Assembly (NCBI GenBank): GCA_902812345.1
Contig: CADDZM010000019.1
Coordinates: 1 to 36,149, forward strand
Length of the DNA stretch: 36,149 bases
Source of the DNA: Chloroflexota bacterium
GTDB lineage: Bacteria; Chloroflexota; Chloroflexia; Chloroheliales; Chloroheliaceae
Reading direction: 5' to 3'
Shown: positions 1-8,731 of the stretch, in pieces
Numbering within the stretch: the stretch's first letter is position 1
Layout of the letters: each line of letters begins with the position of its first letter
Notes under the pieces: generated by a model
What the model saw: only the letters and a program-made list of their open reading frames with translations
Told to the model about the DNA's origin: nothing
The model's database searches: none
Program-made: the position numbers and the translations under genes

Positions 1-180
1 GTTGCAAAGAATGGCAGCACATAAGGCTAAAAGCAGGCTGGGCAAGCTGTAAGTGCGATTATGCAACTTTCGAGGGTCAGGCACGGTCGCGAAGGCCGCT
101 TTCAAATCGGCAAGGCCTATTTTTGGCTTAGAAAGTGAAGGGGCCTCTTGTGCATCTGGTTCGGTTTGGCTATACTCCAT
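1..180 (-). CDS. ISAs1-like transposase, N-terminal part (cut by window edge)
   Basis: The minus strand opens with ATG at 180 after a good ribosome site (AAAGGAG, 6 nt upstream) and stays open to the window edge, giving 60 residues. Around residues 29-45 it reads FATVPDPRKLHNRTYSLPSL, then a hydrophobic LLLALCAAIL stretch. The pattern 'F..VPDPR+..R.Y.L..LL.L...A.L' is what I know from the DDE_Tnp_1-associated N-terminal domain of ISAs1/IS4-group transposases. The catalytic domain lies outside the window, so completeness cannot be judged. Identification is by motif recall, not by search. Confidence 0.6.
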   Translation of the reverse strand, partial: MEYSQTEPDAQEAPSLSKPKIGLADLKAAFATVPDPRKLHNRTYSLPSLLLALCAAILCN

Positions 181-296
181 TTGACTCTCCTTTGATAGTG
201 GTTTAAGTGTGGTAACTCAAATCTTACCAAAGTAGAGTCTTTTTTGTTTCATATTATTTTCCAAGCGCATAACCCCTGTGACCCGGGGCATTAAAT

Positions 297-325
297 TTGA
301 TTTTTAACCTGGGCTATGGTATAGT
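297..325 (+). promoter_or_regulatory. Sigma70-type promoter of the methyl-cycle cluster
   Basis: TTGATT at 297-302 and TATAGT at 320-325 are separated by 17 bp. The predicted start near 332 lies about 22 nt before the SAM-I aptamer, so the aptamer is the first structure in the transcript. Confidence 0.6.
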
Positions 326-353
326 TAGACGGCTTAAAATTAATATATTGCAA

Positions 354-457
354 GCTCATCAAGAGAGGTGGAGGGACTGGCCCTGTGAAGCCCGGCAACC
401 GCGTGATGGTGGTGCCAATTCCGACAGGTAATTTAAAAATACCTGAGAGATGAGAGG
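354..457 (+). ncRNA. SAM-I (S-box) riboswitch
   Basis: The segment carries the S-box consensus in order: CTCATCAAGAG (P1/P2 start), GGAGGGACTGGCCC, TGAAGCCCGGCAACC, GGTGCCAATTCC, then GAGAGATGAGAGG closing P1. This aptamer binds S-adenosylmethionine and normally shuts off methionine/SAM genes when SAM is plentiful. It precedes mtnA and could cover the downstream methyl-cycle genes. The 130-nt expression platform (458-590) has no obvious intrinsic terminator. It contains a 10-nt block (511-520) exactly complementary to 366-375 inside the aptamer, so either termination or translation control is possible. Confidence 0.93.
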
Positions 458-590
458 AAGAAGTTCTAAACTCAGATTGATGTGCGCAGGTAGGTTTTAT
501 AGAGGGTTTCCCCTCCACCTTTCCGCCGCCACCAATCTTTTTTTGTCTATTATTTTTTGCCAATCTTTAAGATAGGAATTTATAAAACAT

Positions 591-1712
591 TTGGCTACCC
601 AGGACTTATCATTCAGAACCGGCGCCCAGGTCGAATCAAGCCCATTTAACACGCTTGAATGGCGACCCGCTTCCGGTGAGCAGCCCGAAGCGCTACTTTT
701 GCTCGACCAACTTTTATTACCCCACAAAATTGTAATGATTGCCTGCCCCGATTATCAGGCGGTTGGCCGGGCTATTAGCACGATGCAGGTTCGAGGCGCG
801 CCCGCTCTCGGCGTGGCCGGGGCTTATGGTATGGCCCTCGCCGCCCGCAAATCCGGGGCCGCTACCCCCCAGGAATTACTGGCCGAACTGGCGCTTGCCG
901 GGAAACATCTTTTTGAAACCCGCCCGACCGCCGTTAACCTCGGCTGGGCTATCAACCGCAGCCAGCAACTGGCCGGGCGGTTAGCTGCCGAAGGCCGCAG
1001 CGTGCCGGAAATTGGCGACGCCTTGCTGGACCTGGCCCAACAAATTCACGCCGAAGACATCAAAATCAACCGCCGGATGGGCGCATTCGGGGCGGAAGTC
1101 GTCCCGGAGGGGGGTAATGTTTTAACCCACTGCAACACCGGGTCGCTGGCGACCGCCGGGTTTGGTACAGCCCTGGGCGTTATCCGGGCTGCCCACGAGG
1201 CCGGGAAGAAAATTCATGTCTGGGTGGGCGAAACCCGCCCTTATTTGCAGGGCGCTCGCCTGACTGCCTGGGAACTCCAGCAGCTAAACATTCCCTATAC
1301 CCTTATTACCGACAATATGGCCGGACACCTCATGCAGCGCGGTCGGGTTCAATTTGTTATTACCGGGGCAGACCGGATTGCCGCCAACGGCGATACGGCC
1401 AACAAAATCGGCACTTACAGCCTGGCGGTCCTGGCCCAGGCCCACAACATTCCTTTCTATATCGCCGCGCCACTCTCGACGGTTGACCTGACTATCCCGG
1501 ATGGTTCGTACATCCCGATTGAAGAACGCAACGTCGCCGAAGTGACCACTTTTGGCGGAGTGCGGATAGCCCCGGAAGGCGCTCATGCGCTTCACCCTGC
1601 TTTCGATGTAACCCCGTCCCGGCTTATCGCCGGTATTATCACCGAACGCGGCATCGCCCGCCCGCCGTTCGAAAGCTCTATCAAGGCTTTATTTGAGGTT
1701 GAGGAGGCATAA
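591..1712 (+). CDS. mtnA: S-methyl-5-thioribose-1-phosphate isomerase
   Basis: Isomerises 5-methylthioribose-1-phosphate to methylthioribulose-1-phosphate in methionine salvage, in the cytoplasm. The 373-residue length is normal for the family (about 345-375). Family signatures are MQVRGAPALGVAGAYG (66-81), HCNTGSLATAGFGTALGVIR (180-199) with the catalytic Cys181, GETRPYLQGARLT (213-225) and TGADRIAANGD (258-268) with the catalytic Asp261. The start is TTG at 591 (weak AGGA upstream); no ATG lies nearby in frame. The stop overlaps the ATG of the next gene by one base (TAATG), so the two are translationally coupled. It sits behind a SAM-I riboswitch. The phosphorylase or nucleosidase that makes its substrate from methylthioadenosine is not in the window. 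Confidence 0.95.
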   Translation: MATQDLSFRTGAQVESSPFNTLEWRPASGEQPEALLLLDQLLLPHKIVMIACPDYQAVGRAISTMQVRGAPALGVAGAYGMALAARKSGAATPQELLAELALAGKHLFETRPTAVNLGWAINRSQQLAGRLAAEGRSVPEIGDALLDLAQQIHAEDIKINRRMGAFGAEVVPEGGNVLTHCNTGSLATAGFGTALGVIRAAHEAGKKIHVWVGETRPYLQGARLTAWELQQLNIPYTLITDNMAGHLMQRGRVQFVITGADRIAANGDTANKIGTYSLAVLAQAHNIPFYIAAPLSTVDLTIPDGSYIPIEERNVAEVTTFGGVRIAPEGAHALHPAFDVTPSRLIAGIITERGIARPPFESSIKALFEVEEA

Positions 1713-2677
1713 TGTCAATTCTTGTTTCCGGGTCGCTGGCTTACGACCATATCATGGATTTCCAGGGCTATTTCAAAGACCATATCTTGCCCGAAAAAGT
1801 TCATATCCTCAATGTTTCGTTCCTGGTAAATTCCCTGCGCAAAATGCGGGGCGGTTGCGCTCCCAATATCGCCTACAACCTGGCTTTGCTGGGTGAAAAG
1901 CCGCTTATTATCGGGACGGTCGGTCACGACTTCGCGGATTACCGGGCCTGGCTGGACCAGGCGGGCGTGGATACCAGCGGCATCCGGGTTATCCCGGACG
2001 AGTTTACCGCTTCCTGCTTTATCACGACTGACAAATCGAGCAACCAGATTACCGGGTTTTATCCCGGCGCGATGAATTACGCTCACGACTTGCACATCAA
2101 CGGCTTTAACCCGGCTGAAATTCAAATTGCCATCATTTCGCCGAACGACCCGGAGGCGATGGTCTCGCACGTCAAAGAGTGCCAGGAATTAAATGTCCCT
2201 TATATCTACGACCCCGGCCAGCAGGTTATTTTCCTGGAAGGCCCGGCCATGCTTGAAGCGATGACCGGCTCGAAGGCGGTTATTGGTAATGACTACGAAC
2301 TTGGCATTATCGAGAAAAAGACCGGCCTCAAACCCGAAGCCCTGTTGCAATATACCGAAATGGTCATTGTCACCAGAGGCGAGTTTGGTTCAACCCTGAT
2401 TACTGCCGGGCGCACCGTGGAAGTGCCGGTAGCGAAGGAAAAAGCGGTGGTGGACCCCACCGGCGGCGGCGACGCTTACCGGGCCGGTATCATTAAAGGG
2501 CTGCTCAATGGCTATACCCTGGAACAGATGGGCCGGGTGGCTGCCCTTTCCGCGACCTATTGCATCGAGAATTACGGCACCCAGAGCCACAGCTTTACCC
2601 CGGCCGAGTTCGCCGAACGCTACACCGAGAATTTCCCGGATGTACCTTTGCCGGAAGCAGTTGTCGTAAAACGTTAA
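1712..2677 (+). CDS. PfkB-family kinase, probably adenosine kinase
   Basis: A ribokinase/PfkB-fold kinase of 321 residues. The N-terminal glycine-rich signature is GGCAPNIAYNLALLG (about residues 48-62). The C-terminal signature is DPTGGGDAYRAGIIKG, whose Asp (in GGGDA) is the usual catalytic base, with the anion-hole glycines before it. The family phosphorylates sugars or nucleosides. The position between mtnA (1-nt overlap) and ahcY/metK favours adenosine: AhcY releases adenosine, and removing it as AMP pulls that reaction forward. Substrate is therefore inferred from context; a ribose or sugar kinase remains possible. A small hairpin (AGCGT-GAAA-ACGCT) follows the stop but has no T-run. 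Confidence 0.85.
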   Translation: MSILVSGSLAYDHIMDFQGYFKDHILPEKVHILNVSFLVNSLRKMRGGCAPNIAYNLALLGEKPLIIGTVGHDFADYRAWLDQAGVDTSGIRVIPDEFTASCFITTDKSSNQITGFYPGAMNYAHDLHINGFNPAEIQIAIISPNDPEAMVSHVKECQELNVPYIYDPGQQVIFLEGPAMLEAMTGSKAVIGNDYELGIIEKKTGLKPEALLQYTEMVIVTRGEFGSTLITAGRTVEVPVAKEKAVVDPTGGGDAYRAGIIKGLLNGYTLEQMGRVAALSATYCIENYGTQSHSFTPAEFAERYTENFPDVPLPEAVVVKR

Positions 2678-2752
2678 GCGTGAAAACGCTAACTCTGACT
2701 GTACGAAAGCCTGTTGGTATAGAAATAGCTTGAATTAATTAAAATCGCAATC

Positions 2753-2783
2753 ACGTTTTACGTTCAGCGTTCAACGTTTTACG
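2753..2783. repeat. ACGTT-type short repeat, copy A
   Basis: Made of ACGTTTTACG and GTTCAACG-like units in the ahcY leader, ending about 20 nt before the AAGGAG ribosome site. Related sequences occur at 4100-4129, 4251-4290 and 36023-36039, always in spacers. Function unknown. Confidence 0.6.
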
Positions 2784-2800
2784 AATATACGAATATATAA

Positions 2801-4090
<1,290 letters not shown>

Positions 4091-4099
4091 AACTTAAGG

Positions 4100-4129
4100 C
4101 CACGTTAAACGAAATAACGCTAAACGTGG
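4100..4129. repeat. ACGTT-type repeat, copy B (hairpin)
   Basis: CCACGTT and AACGTGG (7 bp, perfect) enclose a 16-nt loop that itself contains AACG units. It starts 10 nt after the ahcY stop. It belongs to the same short-repeat group as the copies at 2753, 4251 and 36023. Confidence 0.55.
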
Positions 4130-4134
4130 AGAAA

Positions 4135-4187
4135 GCAACTTATTGGCCCGGCACTGCTTAATGCAAAATGTTGGGTCAATAAGTTGC
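4135..4187. repeat. 15-bp inverted repeat in the ahcY-metK spacer
   Basis: GCAACTTATTGGCCC and GGGTCAATAAGTTGC pair over 15 bp with a single G-T wobble around a 23-nt loop. There is no T-run, so it is not a classic terminator. It could be an RNA structure, a protein site or a small mobile-element relic. Confidence 0.6.
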
Positions 4188-4250
4188 AAATAAAGGGTTT
4201 TTCTCAATATAAGTTGCTATATTAAAGTTTATTTAGACCACGGCGGTCCT

Positions 4251-4290
4251 CACGTTAAACGTTGAACGTTAAACGTTGAACGTTTAACGA
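4251..4290. repeat. ACGTT-type tandem repeat, copy C
   Basis: Two and a half tandem turns of a 14-bp unit (GTTGAACGTTAAAC) stand 30 nt before the metK start codon, just upstream of its GGGAG ribosome site. The unit is itself nearly palindromic. Confidence 0.75.
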
Positions 4291-4320
4291 AAGTTCATTT
4301 TTAAGGGAGTTTTAAAAGAT

Positions 4321-5559
4321 ATGTCCAACACCTTCATGAATTCTCCAAAACTCTTTCTGACCAGTGAGAGTGTTACCGAAGGCCATCCTGACAAAATTTG
4401 CGACCAGATTTCAGATGCGGTGCTGGACGCTATCTTTACCCAGGATCCCCTTGCTCGTGTGGCTTGCGAAACCGCGACCACTACGGGCCTTGTCCTCGTA
4501 GCCGGTGAAATTACTACCAGCGCCTACGTCAATATTGACCAGCTTGTGCGCGAAACCATTCGTGGCATCGGCTATACCTCCTCGGACTATGGTTTTGACG
4601 CCGACTCCTGCGGGGTAATCGTTTCGATTAAAGAGCAATCCGCTGACATCGCCCTGGGCGTGAACAAAGCTCTCGAAGCCCGGAACGGCGAGATGAGCGA
4701 CGAACAAATCGAGGCTACCGGCGCGGGCGACCAGGGTATGATGATTGGTTTTGCCTGCAACGAAACCCCCGACCTGATGCCGCTCTCCATTGACCTGGCG
4801 CACCAGATTACCCGCCGCCTGTCCCAGGTTCGCAAGAGCGGCGAACTTGGCTATTTGCGGCCGGACGGCAAGAGCCAGGTAACGGTCGAGTACGCCTTTG
4901 GCAAACCCCAGCGGGTTGATGCTATCGTGGTCTCCACCCAGCACGCCCCGGAAGTTTCCCAGGAGCAAATTCGCCAGGACGTAATCGAGAAAGTGATTAA
5001 AGCGGTCGTTCCGGCGGACCTTATTGACGCAGATACCAAGTTCTTTATCAACCCAACCGGCCGTTTCGTGGTCGGTGGCCCGATGGGCGACGCCGGGTTG
5101 ACCGGTCGCAAGATAATCGTTGACACCTACGGCGGGATTGCCCGGCACGGTGGCGGCGCGTTCAGCGGCAAAGACCCGACGAAGGTTGACCGCTCGGCGG
5201 CTTACGCGGTGCGCTATGTCGCCAAGAACATTGTGGCGGCAGGTCTGGCCGACCGGGTGGAATTACAGGTTTCCTACGCCATTGGGGTCGCCAAACCGAT
5301 CAGCCTGATGGTTGAGACCTACGGTACCGGCAAAGTCTCCGATGAAAAAATCCTGGAACTGGTCAACAAACACTTTGACCTGCGCCCCGCCGGTATCATC
5401 AAGTCGCTCAATCTGCGGCGGCCTATCTACAAAAGGACGGCGGCTTACGGTCACTTCGGCTCGAATACGGCCGATTTGCCCTGGGAGCAGACCGACAAAG
5501 CGGCCATCCTGCGCCAGGAAGCCGGTCTTGAGGAAAACGTTCTGGTCAACGCCAGCTAG
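4321..5559 (+). CDS. metK: S-adenosylmethionine synthase
   Basis: Makes SAM from methionine and ATP in the cytoplasm. 412 residues, normal length. Signatures: [20 protein letters not shown] near the N-terminus (ATP/Mg binding), [17 protein letters not shown] (the family's GAGDQG), [20 protein letters not shown], and [19 protein letters not shown] (the GGGAFSGKD loop with the catalytic Lys). The ATG at 4321 follows GGGAG by about 11 nt. It is preceded by a 230-nt spacer with a hairpin and tandem ACGTT repeats, so it may have its own promoter instead of relying only on the upstream riboswitch transcript. A strong bidirectional terminator follows. Confidence 0.98.
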   Translation: MSNTFMNSPKLFLTSESVTEGHPDKICDQISDAVLDAIFTQDPLARVACETATTTGLVLVAGEITTSAYVNIDQLVRETIRGIGYTSSDYGFDADSCGVIVSIKEQSADIALGVNKALEARNGEMSDEQIEATGAGDQGMMIGFACNETPDLMPLSIDLAHQITRRLSQVRKSGELGYLRPDGKSQVTVEYAFGKPQRVDAIVVSTQHAPEVSQEQIRQDVIEKVIKAVVPADLIDADTKFFINPTGRFVVGGPMGDAGLTGRKIIVDTYGGIARHGGGAFSGKDPTKVDRSAAYAVRYVAKNIVAAGLADRVELQVSYAIGVAKPISLMVETYGTGKVSDEKILELVNKHFDLRPAGIIKSLNLRRPIYKRTAAYGHFGSNTADLPWEQTDKAAILRQEAGLEENVLVNAS

Positions 5560-5603
5560 AGTTTAGCAAATTTCTATACTCGGCTAATTTACTTTTCCGA
5601 GTT

Positions 5604-5656
5604 GTTAAAAAAGAACCCCCGTCCGGTGAGAACTGGACGGGGGGTTCTTTTTTAAC
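5604..5656. terminator. Bidirectional terminator after metK
   Basis: A near-perfect stem of about 20 bp (AAAAAAGAACCCCCGTCC with its complement GGACGGGGGGTTCTTTTTT) around a 10-nt loop. It has A/T runs on both sides, so it can end metK transcripts and also minus-strand transcripts from the next gene. Confidence 0.9.
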
Positions 5657-5735
5657 AATTACCGGGTAAGGGATTAAGAGTTTGTTTTAAAACGAGGCAA
5701 AAAATTTTCAGCTTAGGTCGCTTTTAAAACAGCTT

Positions 5736-6732
5736 CTAAGGATTAATACTGCTAATCCTGGTATCCCAGTTGCCCAGGATACCCCTGGTATTTCCGCACC
5801 TGCCGCCTGTTGCCTCGTAGGTCGCAAGGTCGCAGGTTTGGCCGATGTATTCGCTGGCGAAATAGATTGTGTTGCCCACCACCGAGGTAGCGCCATAGTC
5901 GCCCCAGCGCGGGCGAGGATGTATGCCATCACTGGCGAATGTTTTGTATTCGGTAAAACCATCCTGCGGACCCTGTCCCATTCCGGCGATATAAATCTTA
6001 CCGGTACCGCTCAGGTCCAGGCTGGCATAAGCGGCGCTAGGATAATAGTTGTCGCCCACCAGGGTAAAAGAGATAATCCCTTTACCGTTGTTAAGCAGAC
6101 CGATAGTAGGATAATTTACATTATTCCCGGCTACCCCGATATATCCTTGCTTTACAATATCGGATTGAGGCAAGAAGAACTCGGTCCCGCCGTTGCTTTT
6201 TAAATTCGCCCCGTTAGGCGCGGTAGCGGGCCAGACTGTAAAGCCAGGGTTGCCGCCCAGGTTGCTCCCTTTTACGGAAGTATCATACTGGACCACCCGC
6301 ACGCTGCCATTGCTGGCGGCGGTGGCCAGTTGCATTTTGGACATAGCATAAAGCTGCGCCCCAATATAAGCGTCGCCAAAAATTCATACTCGTTTGTGGT
6401 TCAGTGCTGGCGGGCAAGCCCGGAGTGCCGCTCATTACCGGGGTGCTGGTTACCTGGGGAACATTCGGAACGTTGTGTTTGCGGCCGTTGCCCTGGCTGC
6501 GGTTTACCGGGCTTTTGCCGGGTTTTGAAGGAGTCGTGGTAGGTCCGGAAGGGCCATTTTGGTCATCTGCCCCGATGGCCGGAGCAAACTCCCGGTCCTG
6601 GAGTCCGCCGGTGTTACTGGAAGAAGGAGTCATATTGGCGCTGCCGCTTCCGGTAATATATCGAGTAAAGCTGCCATTGTCTTCCTCCTTTTGAAAAAAC
6701 TTTGTCTTATGCCGGTCAGTTTTATGATACAT
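5736..6732 (-). pseudogene. Remnant of a secreted repeat/beta-propeller-like protein, frameshifted
   Basis: Two minus-strand frames belong together. The upstream part (6732 to about 6380) encodes a low-complexity Ser/Thr/Pro/Asn-rich stretch, including GSGSANMTPSSSNTGGLQDR and VTSTPVMSGTPGLP, with no obvious signal peptide. The downstream part (about 6385 to 5736) reads IFGDAYIGAQLYAMSKMQLA, a WPATAPNG..GGTEFFL block, then Gly/Asn/Tyr-rich strands and ends WDTRISSINP. The frame changes near 6376-6385, where the first frame would otherwise run into out-of-frame codons. The shape resembles C-terminal halves of exported Chloroflexota proteins, but I cannot name a family. The intact parent would be longer than what remains. 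Confidence 0.6.
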
Positions 6733-6798
6733 ATCGCTATTTCTTAATTTAAGAGCTGGGTTTTCCTTGTTTTATAAAGAAAAGGTATATAAAGAAAA

Positions 6799-6818
6799 GC
6801 GGGAGAACGTTCTCCCGC
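6799..6818 (-). terminator. Terminator of the ECF sigma gene
   Basis: A perfect 20-bp palindrome (GCGGGAGAAC/GTTCTCCCGC) starts about 16 nt after the sigma-factor stop codon. On the minus strand it is followed by TTTTCTTT, giving an intrinsic terminator. Confidence 0.75.
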
Positions 6819-6834
6819 ATTTCACCATTTCAGG

Positions 6835-7752
6835 TTAAATCCCGGCAAGTTTCTCCGGGTTGGCCATTACCCGGATGGTTTGAATCTGGTCGGCTTCTAT
6901 GTCAGCCGTTAAGACCAGGAAAAGTTGGTCGCCTGAGTACAAAAGCATCGCCGGTTGGCTGTTGACCTCGGATATCTGGATGCGATATTCAGGCGGCCAG
7001 AAACGTTTAGTACCGATGGTGAACCGGGCCACGGCGTCTTTACCGTTAATTGGATGGTAGGCGGCAGTAACGATTTTGCCCCCGCCATCGGTCCATAACA
7101 CCACATCATCCGCAAGTAAATTCATCAAGGCCGTCATTTCACCGGTTTCGGCTGCCCGAATGTAGCTTTGCAGAAGTTGTTGTTGGACCTGTTGCGAGAC
7201 CGGAAAGCGGGGCCGGTGTTCCCGCAGGTGGGGTTTGGCCCGGCTGAAAGATTTCCGGCAGGCCGCCTCGCTCTTGCCCAGCATAGCTGCAATCTCGCCA
7301 AACTCGTAGTCGAAGACCTCGCGCAAAAGAAAGACTGCCCGTTCGAACGGCTGCAATTTTTCCAATAGCACCAGAAAGGCCAGGGAAATTGATTCTTCCA
7401 TCTCGACCCGCTTTTCCGGGTTGCCTTCCTCCACCCCGGCGGTCGTGGCTGTCAGGATAGGTTCGGGCAGCCAGGGTCCAACATAGACTTCCCGCTTGCG
7501 CCTGGCTGATTCAAGCTGGTCAATACACAACCGGGTCAGGATGGTCGTGAGATAGGCTTTGAGCGAGTGAATGTCCTGCGGCTTCGCCGCCTGGTATCTC
7601 ACAAAGGTCTCCTGCACCATGTCTTCCGCGTCCATCGCGCTGCCAAGCATCCGGTAGGCGATCCCGAAAAGATAGGGGCGGTAAGTTTCAAAAGATTCTT
7701 CTAAAGAGCTTTTTAAAGAGCCTTTTATAAAATCATCGTTAGAGCGCGCCAT
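6835..7752 (-). CDS. ECF41-group (SigJ-like) RNA polymerase sigma factor
   Basis: Directs RNA polymerase to a small regulon. Sigma-2 region: YRPYLFGIAYRMLGSAMDAE and DMVQETFVRYQ. Sigma-4 region: LQPFERAVFLLREVFDYEFG, EIAAMLGKSEAACRKSFSRA. A C-terminal SnoaL/NTF2-like domain follows (MTALMNLLADDVVLWTDGGG onward). Three marks known for the ECF41 group are all present: GPWLPEP in the linker between sigma-2 and sigma-4, DGGGK in the C-terminal domain, and NPEKL at the extreme C-terminus. In that group the C-terminal domain modulates activity in place of a separate anti-sigma factor. The start is taken as ATG at 7752 (305 aa); TTG at 7773 is an in-frame alternative. It directly follows its usual oxidoreductase partner gene. 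Confidence 0.92.
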   Translation of the reverse strand: MARSNDDFIKGSLKSSLEESFETYRPYLFGIAYRMLGSAMDAEDMVQETFVRYQAAKPQDIHSLKAYLTTILTRLCIDQLESARRKREVYVGPWLPEPILTATTAGVEEGNPEKRVEMEESISLAFLVLLEKLQPFERAVFLLREVFDYEFGEIAAMLGKSEAACRKSFSRAKPHLREHRPRFPVSQQVQQQLLQSYIRAAETGEMTALMNLLADDVVLWTDGGGKIVTAAYHPINGKDAVARFTIGTKRFWPPEYRIQISEVNSQPAMLLYSGDQLFLVLTADIEADQIQTIRVMANPEKLAGI

Positions 7753-7774
7753 AAATTCTGCCTTGTTCCTCAAA

Positions 7775-8479
7775 TTACGCTTTTTTGGCGATACCTTCGC
7801 GCCATAGCAACGATATAAAGCTGGGCTGCACGGCGTAAGTGCCGACCGCCATAATTTTCTGGCAGGAACGGTTGTCGGCGAGTAGCTGCAACATGCCGGC
7901 TGCGAGGTCGGCCCTGGAAGTGAATTTGCTGCTTAAATACGTTTCGGCCATTTTATAGGGAGTAACTTCAGGCGTATCGAAAAGACCCGAAGGGCGTACA
8001 ATCGTCCAATCAAGTTCGCTCTCTCGCACCAGCGTTTCCATCCTCCGCATATCCTGGTAAAGCGTCTTGCCGATGACTTCAACCACGAACGGCTGAAGCA
8101 CTTTCTCAAAGAAAAAACCGCCGTGTGGTCCGGACTGGGTATCGGTAGCGCTGGAGGATACACAAACCAGGCGGCGCACCCCGGACTTTTTCATGGCCGG
8201 AATGATATTTCCCATGCCTTCCGAATAAACCCTTATTGGCTTCCGGCTAAACGGCACGCCGAGGGTCGAAAGGACCGCATCCTGACCTTCTACCGCTATT
8301 TCCACCGAAGTCGGGTCGTAAACGTCGCCCGCCAGCACCTTTAATCCTTCGTCCCGGATAGGAAAAGCCGCCGGGTGGCGGGTCACCGCCGTCACGGCAT
8401 AACCCCGGTCCAGGGCTTGCCGCACCAATAACCGCCCGGTTGGGCCGTTCGCGCCAAAAACCACAATTTTTTTCATCAT
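7775..8479 (-). CDS. NAD(P)-binding NmrA/SDR-type oxidoreductase, ECF41 partner
   Basis: An atypical short-chain dehydrogenase of the NAD(P)-binding (NmrA-like) type. It begins MMKKIVVFGANGPTGRLLVR, with the GxxGxxG dinucleotide loop, and continues with AVEGQDAVLSTLG and RLVCVSSSATD. The catalytic YxxxK is not obvious, as is common for NmrA-like members. The start was moved to ATG at 8479, preceded by AAAGG about 7 nt upstream; an earlier in-frame TTG/ATG would add a non-conserved 26-residue tail. The gene lies directly upstream of the ECF41 sigma factor, and ECF41 sigmas are known to sit next to and often control a carboxymuconolactone decarboxylase, oxidoreductase or epimerase (COE) gene. 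It is therefore the probable target of the sigma factor. Substrate unknown. Confidence 0.85.
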   Translation of the reverse strand: MMKKIVVFGANGPTGRLLVRQALDRGYAVTAVTRHPAAFPIRDEGLKVLAGDVYDPTSVEIAVEGQDAVLSTLGVPFSRKPIRVYSEGMGNIIPAMKKSGVRRLVCVSSSATDTQSGPHGGFFFEKVLQPFVVEVIGKTLYQDMRRMETLVRESELDWTIVRPSGLFDTPEVTPYKMAETYLSSKFTSRADLAAGMLQLLADNRSCQKIMAVGTYAVQPSFISLLWREGIAKKA

Positions 8480-8689
8480 GTCGCTACCTTTCATTATATT
8501 ACTTCTTCTCCCTATTAATTCTTCTCTCAAACCCTTGTTCAAAAGCTCTCCGCACAATAAATTCGTTTTTGAGTGTCGTTAATAAAGACGGGTGAGCCTT
8601 TCTTTTTGGGACAGGATAAACCCCCGAATTTCGGATAAATTTAAAAGTGTTGGGTTTTGAGGTTAAAAAGATAAGGGAAAGATGCAATC

Positions 8690-8726
8690 AAAAGGGGTGT
8701 TACCGGGCAGCAGTAACACCCCTTTT
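8690..8726. terminator. Terminator of the CoA/winged-helix operon
   Basis: AAAAGGGGTGTTAC pairs with GTAACACCCCTTTT (14 bp, perfect) around a 9-nt loop, just past the stop of the minus-strand winged-helix gene at 8732. It has A/T-rich flanks on both sides. Confidence 0.85.
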
Positions 8727-8731
8727 AAGGA

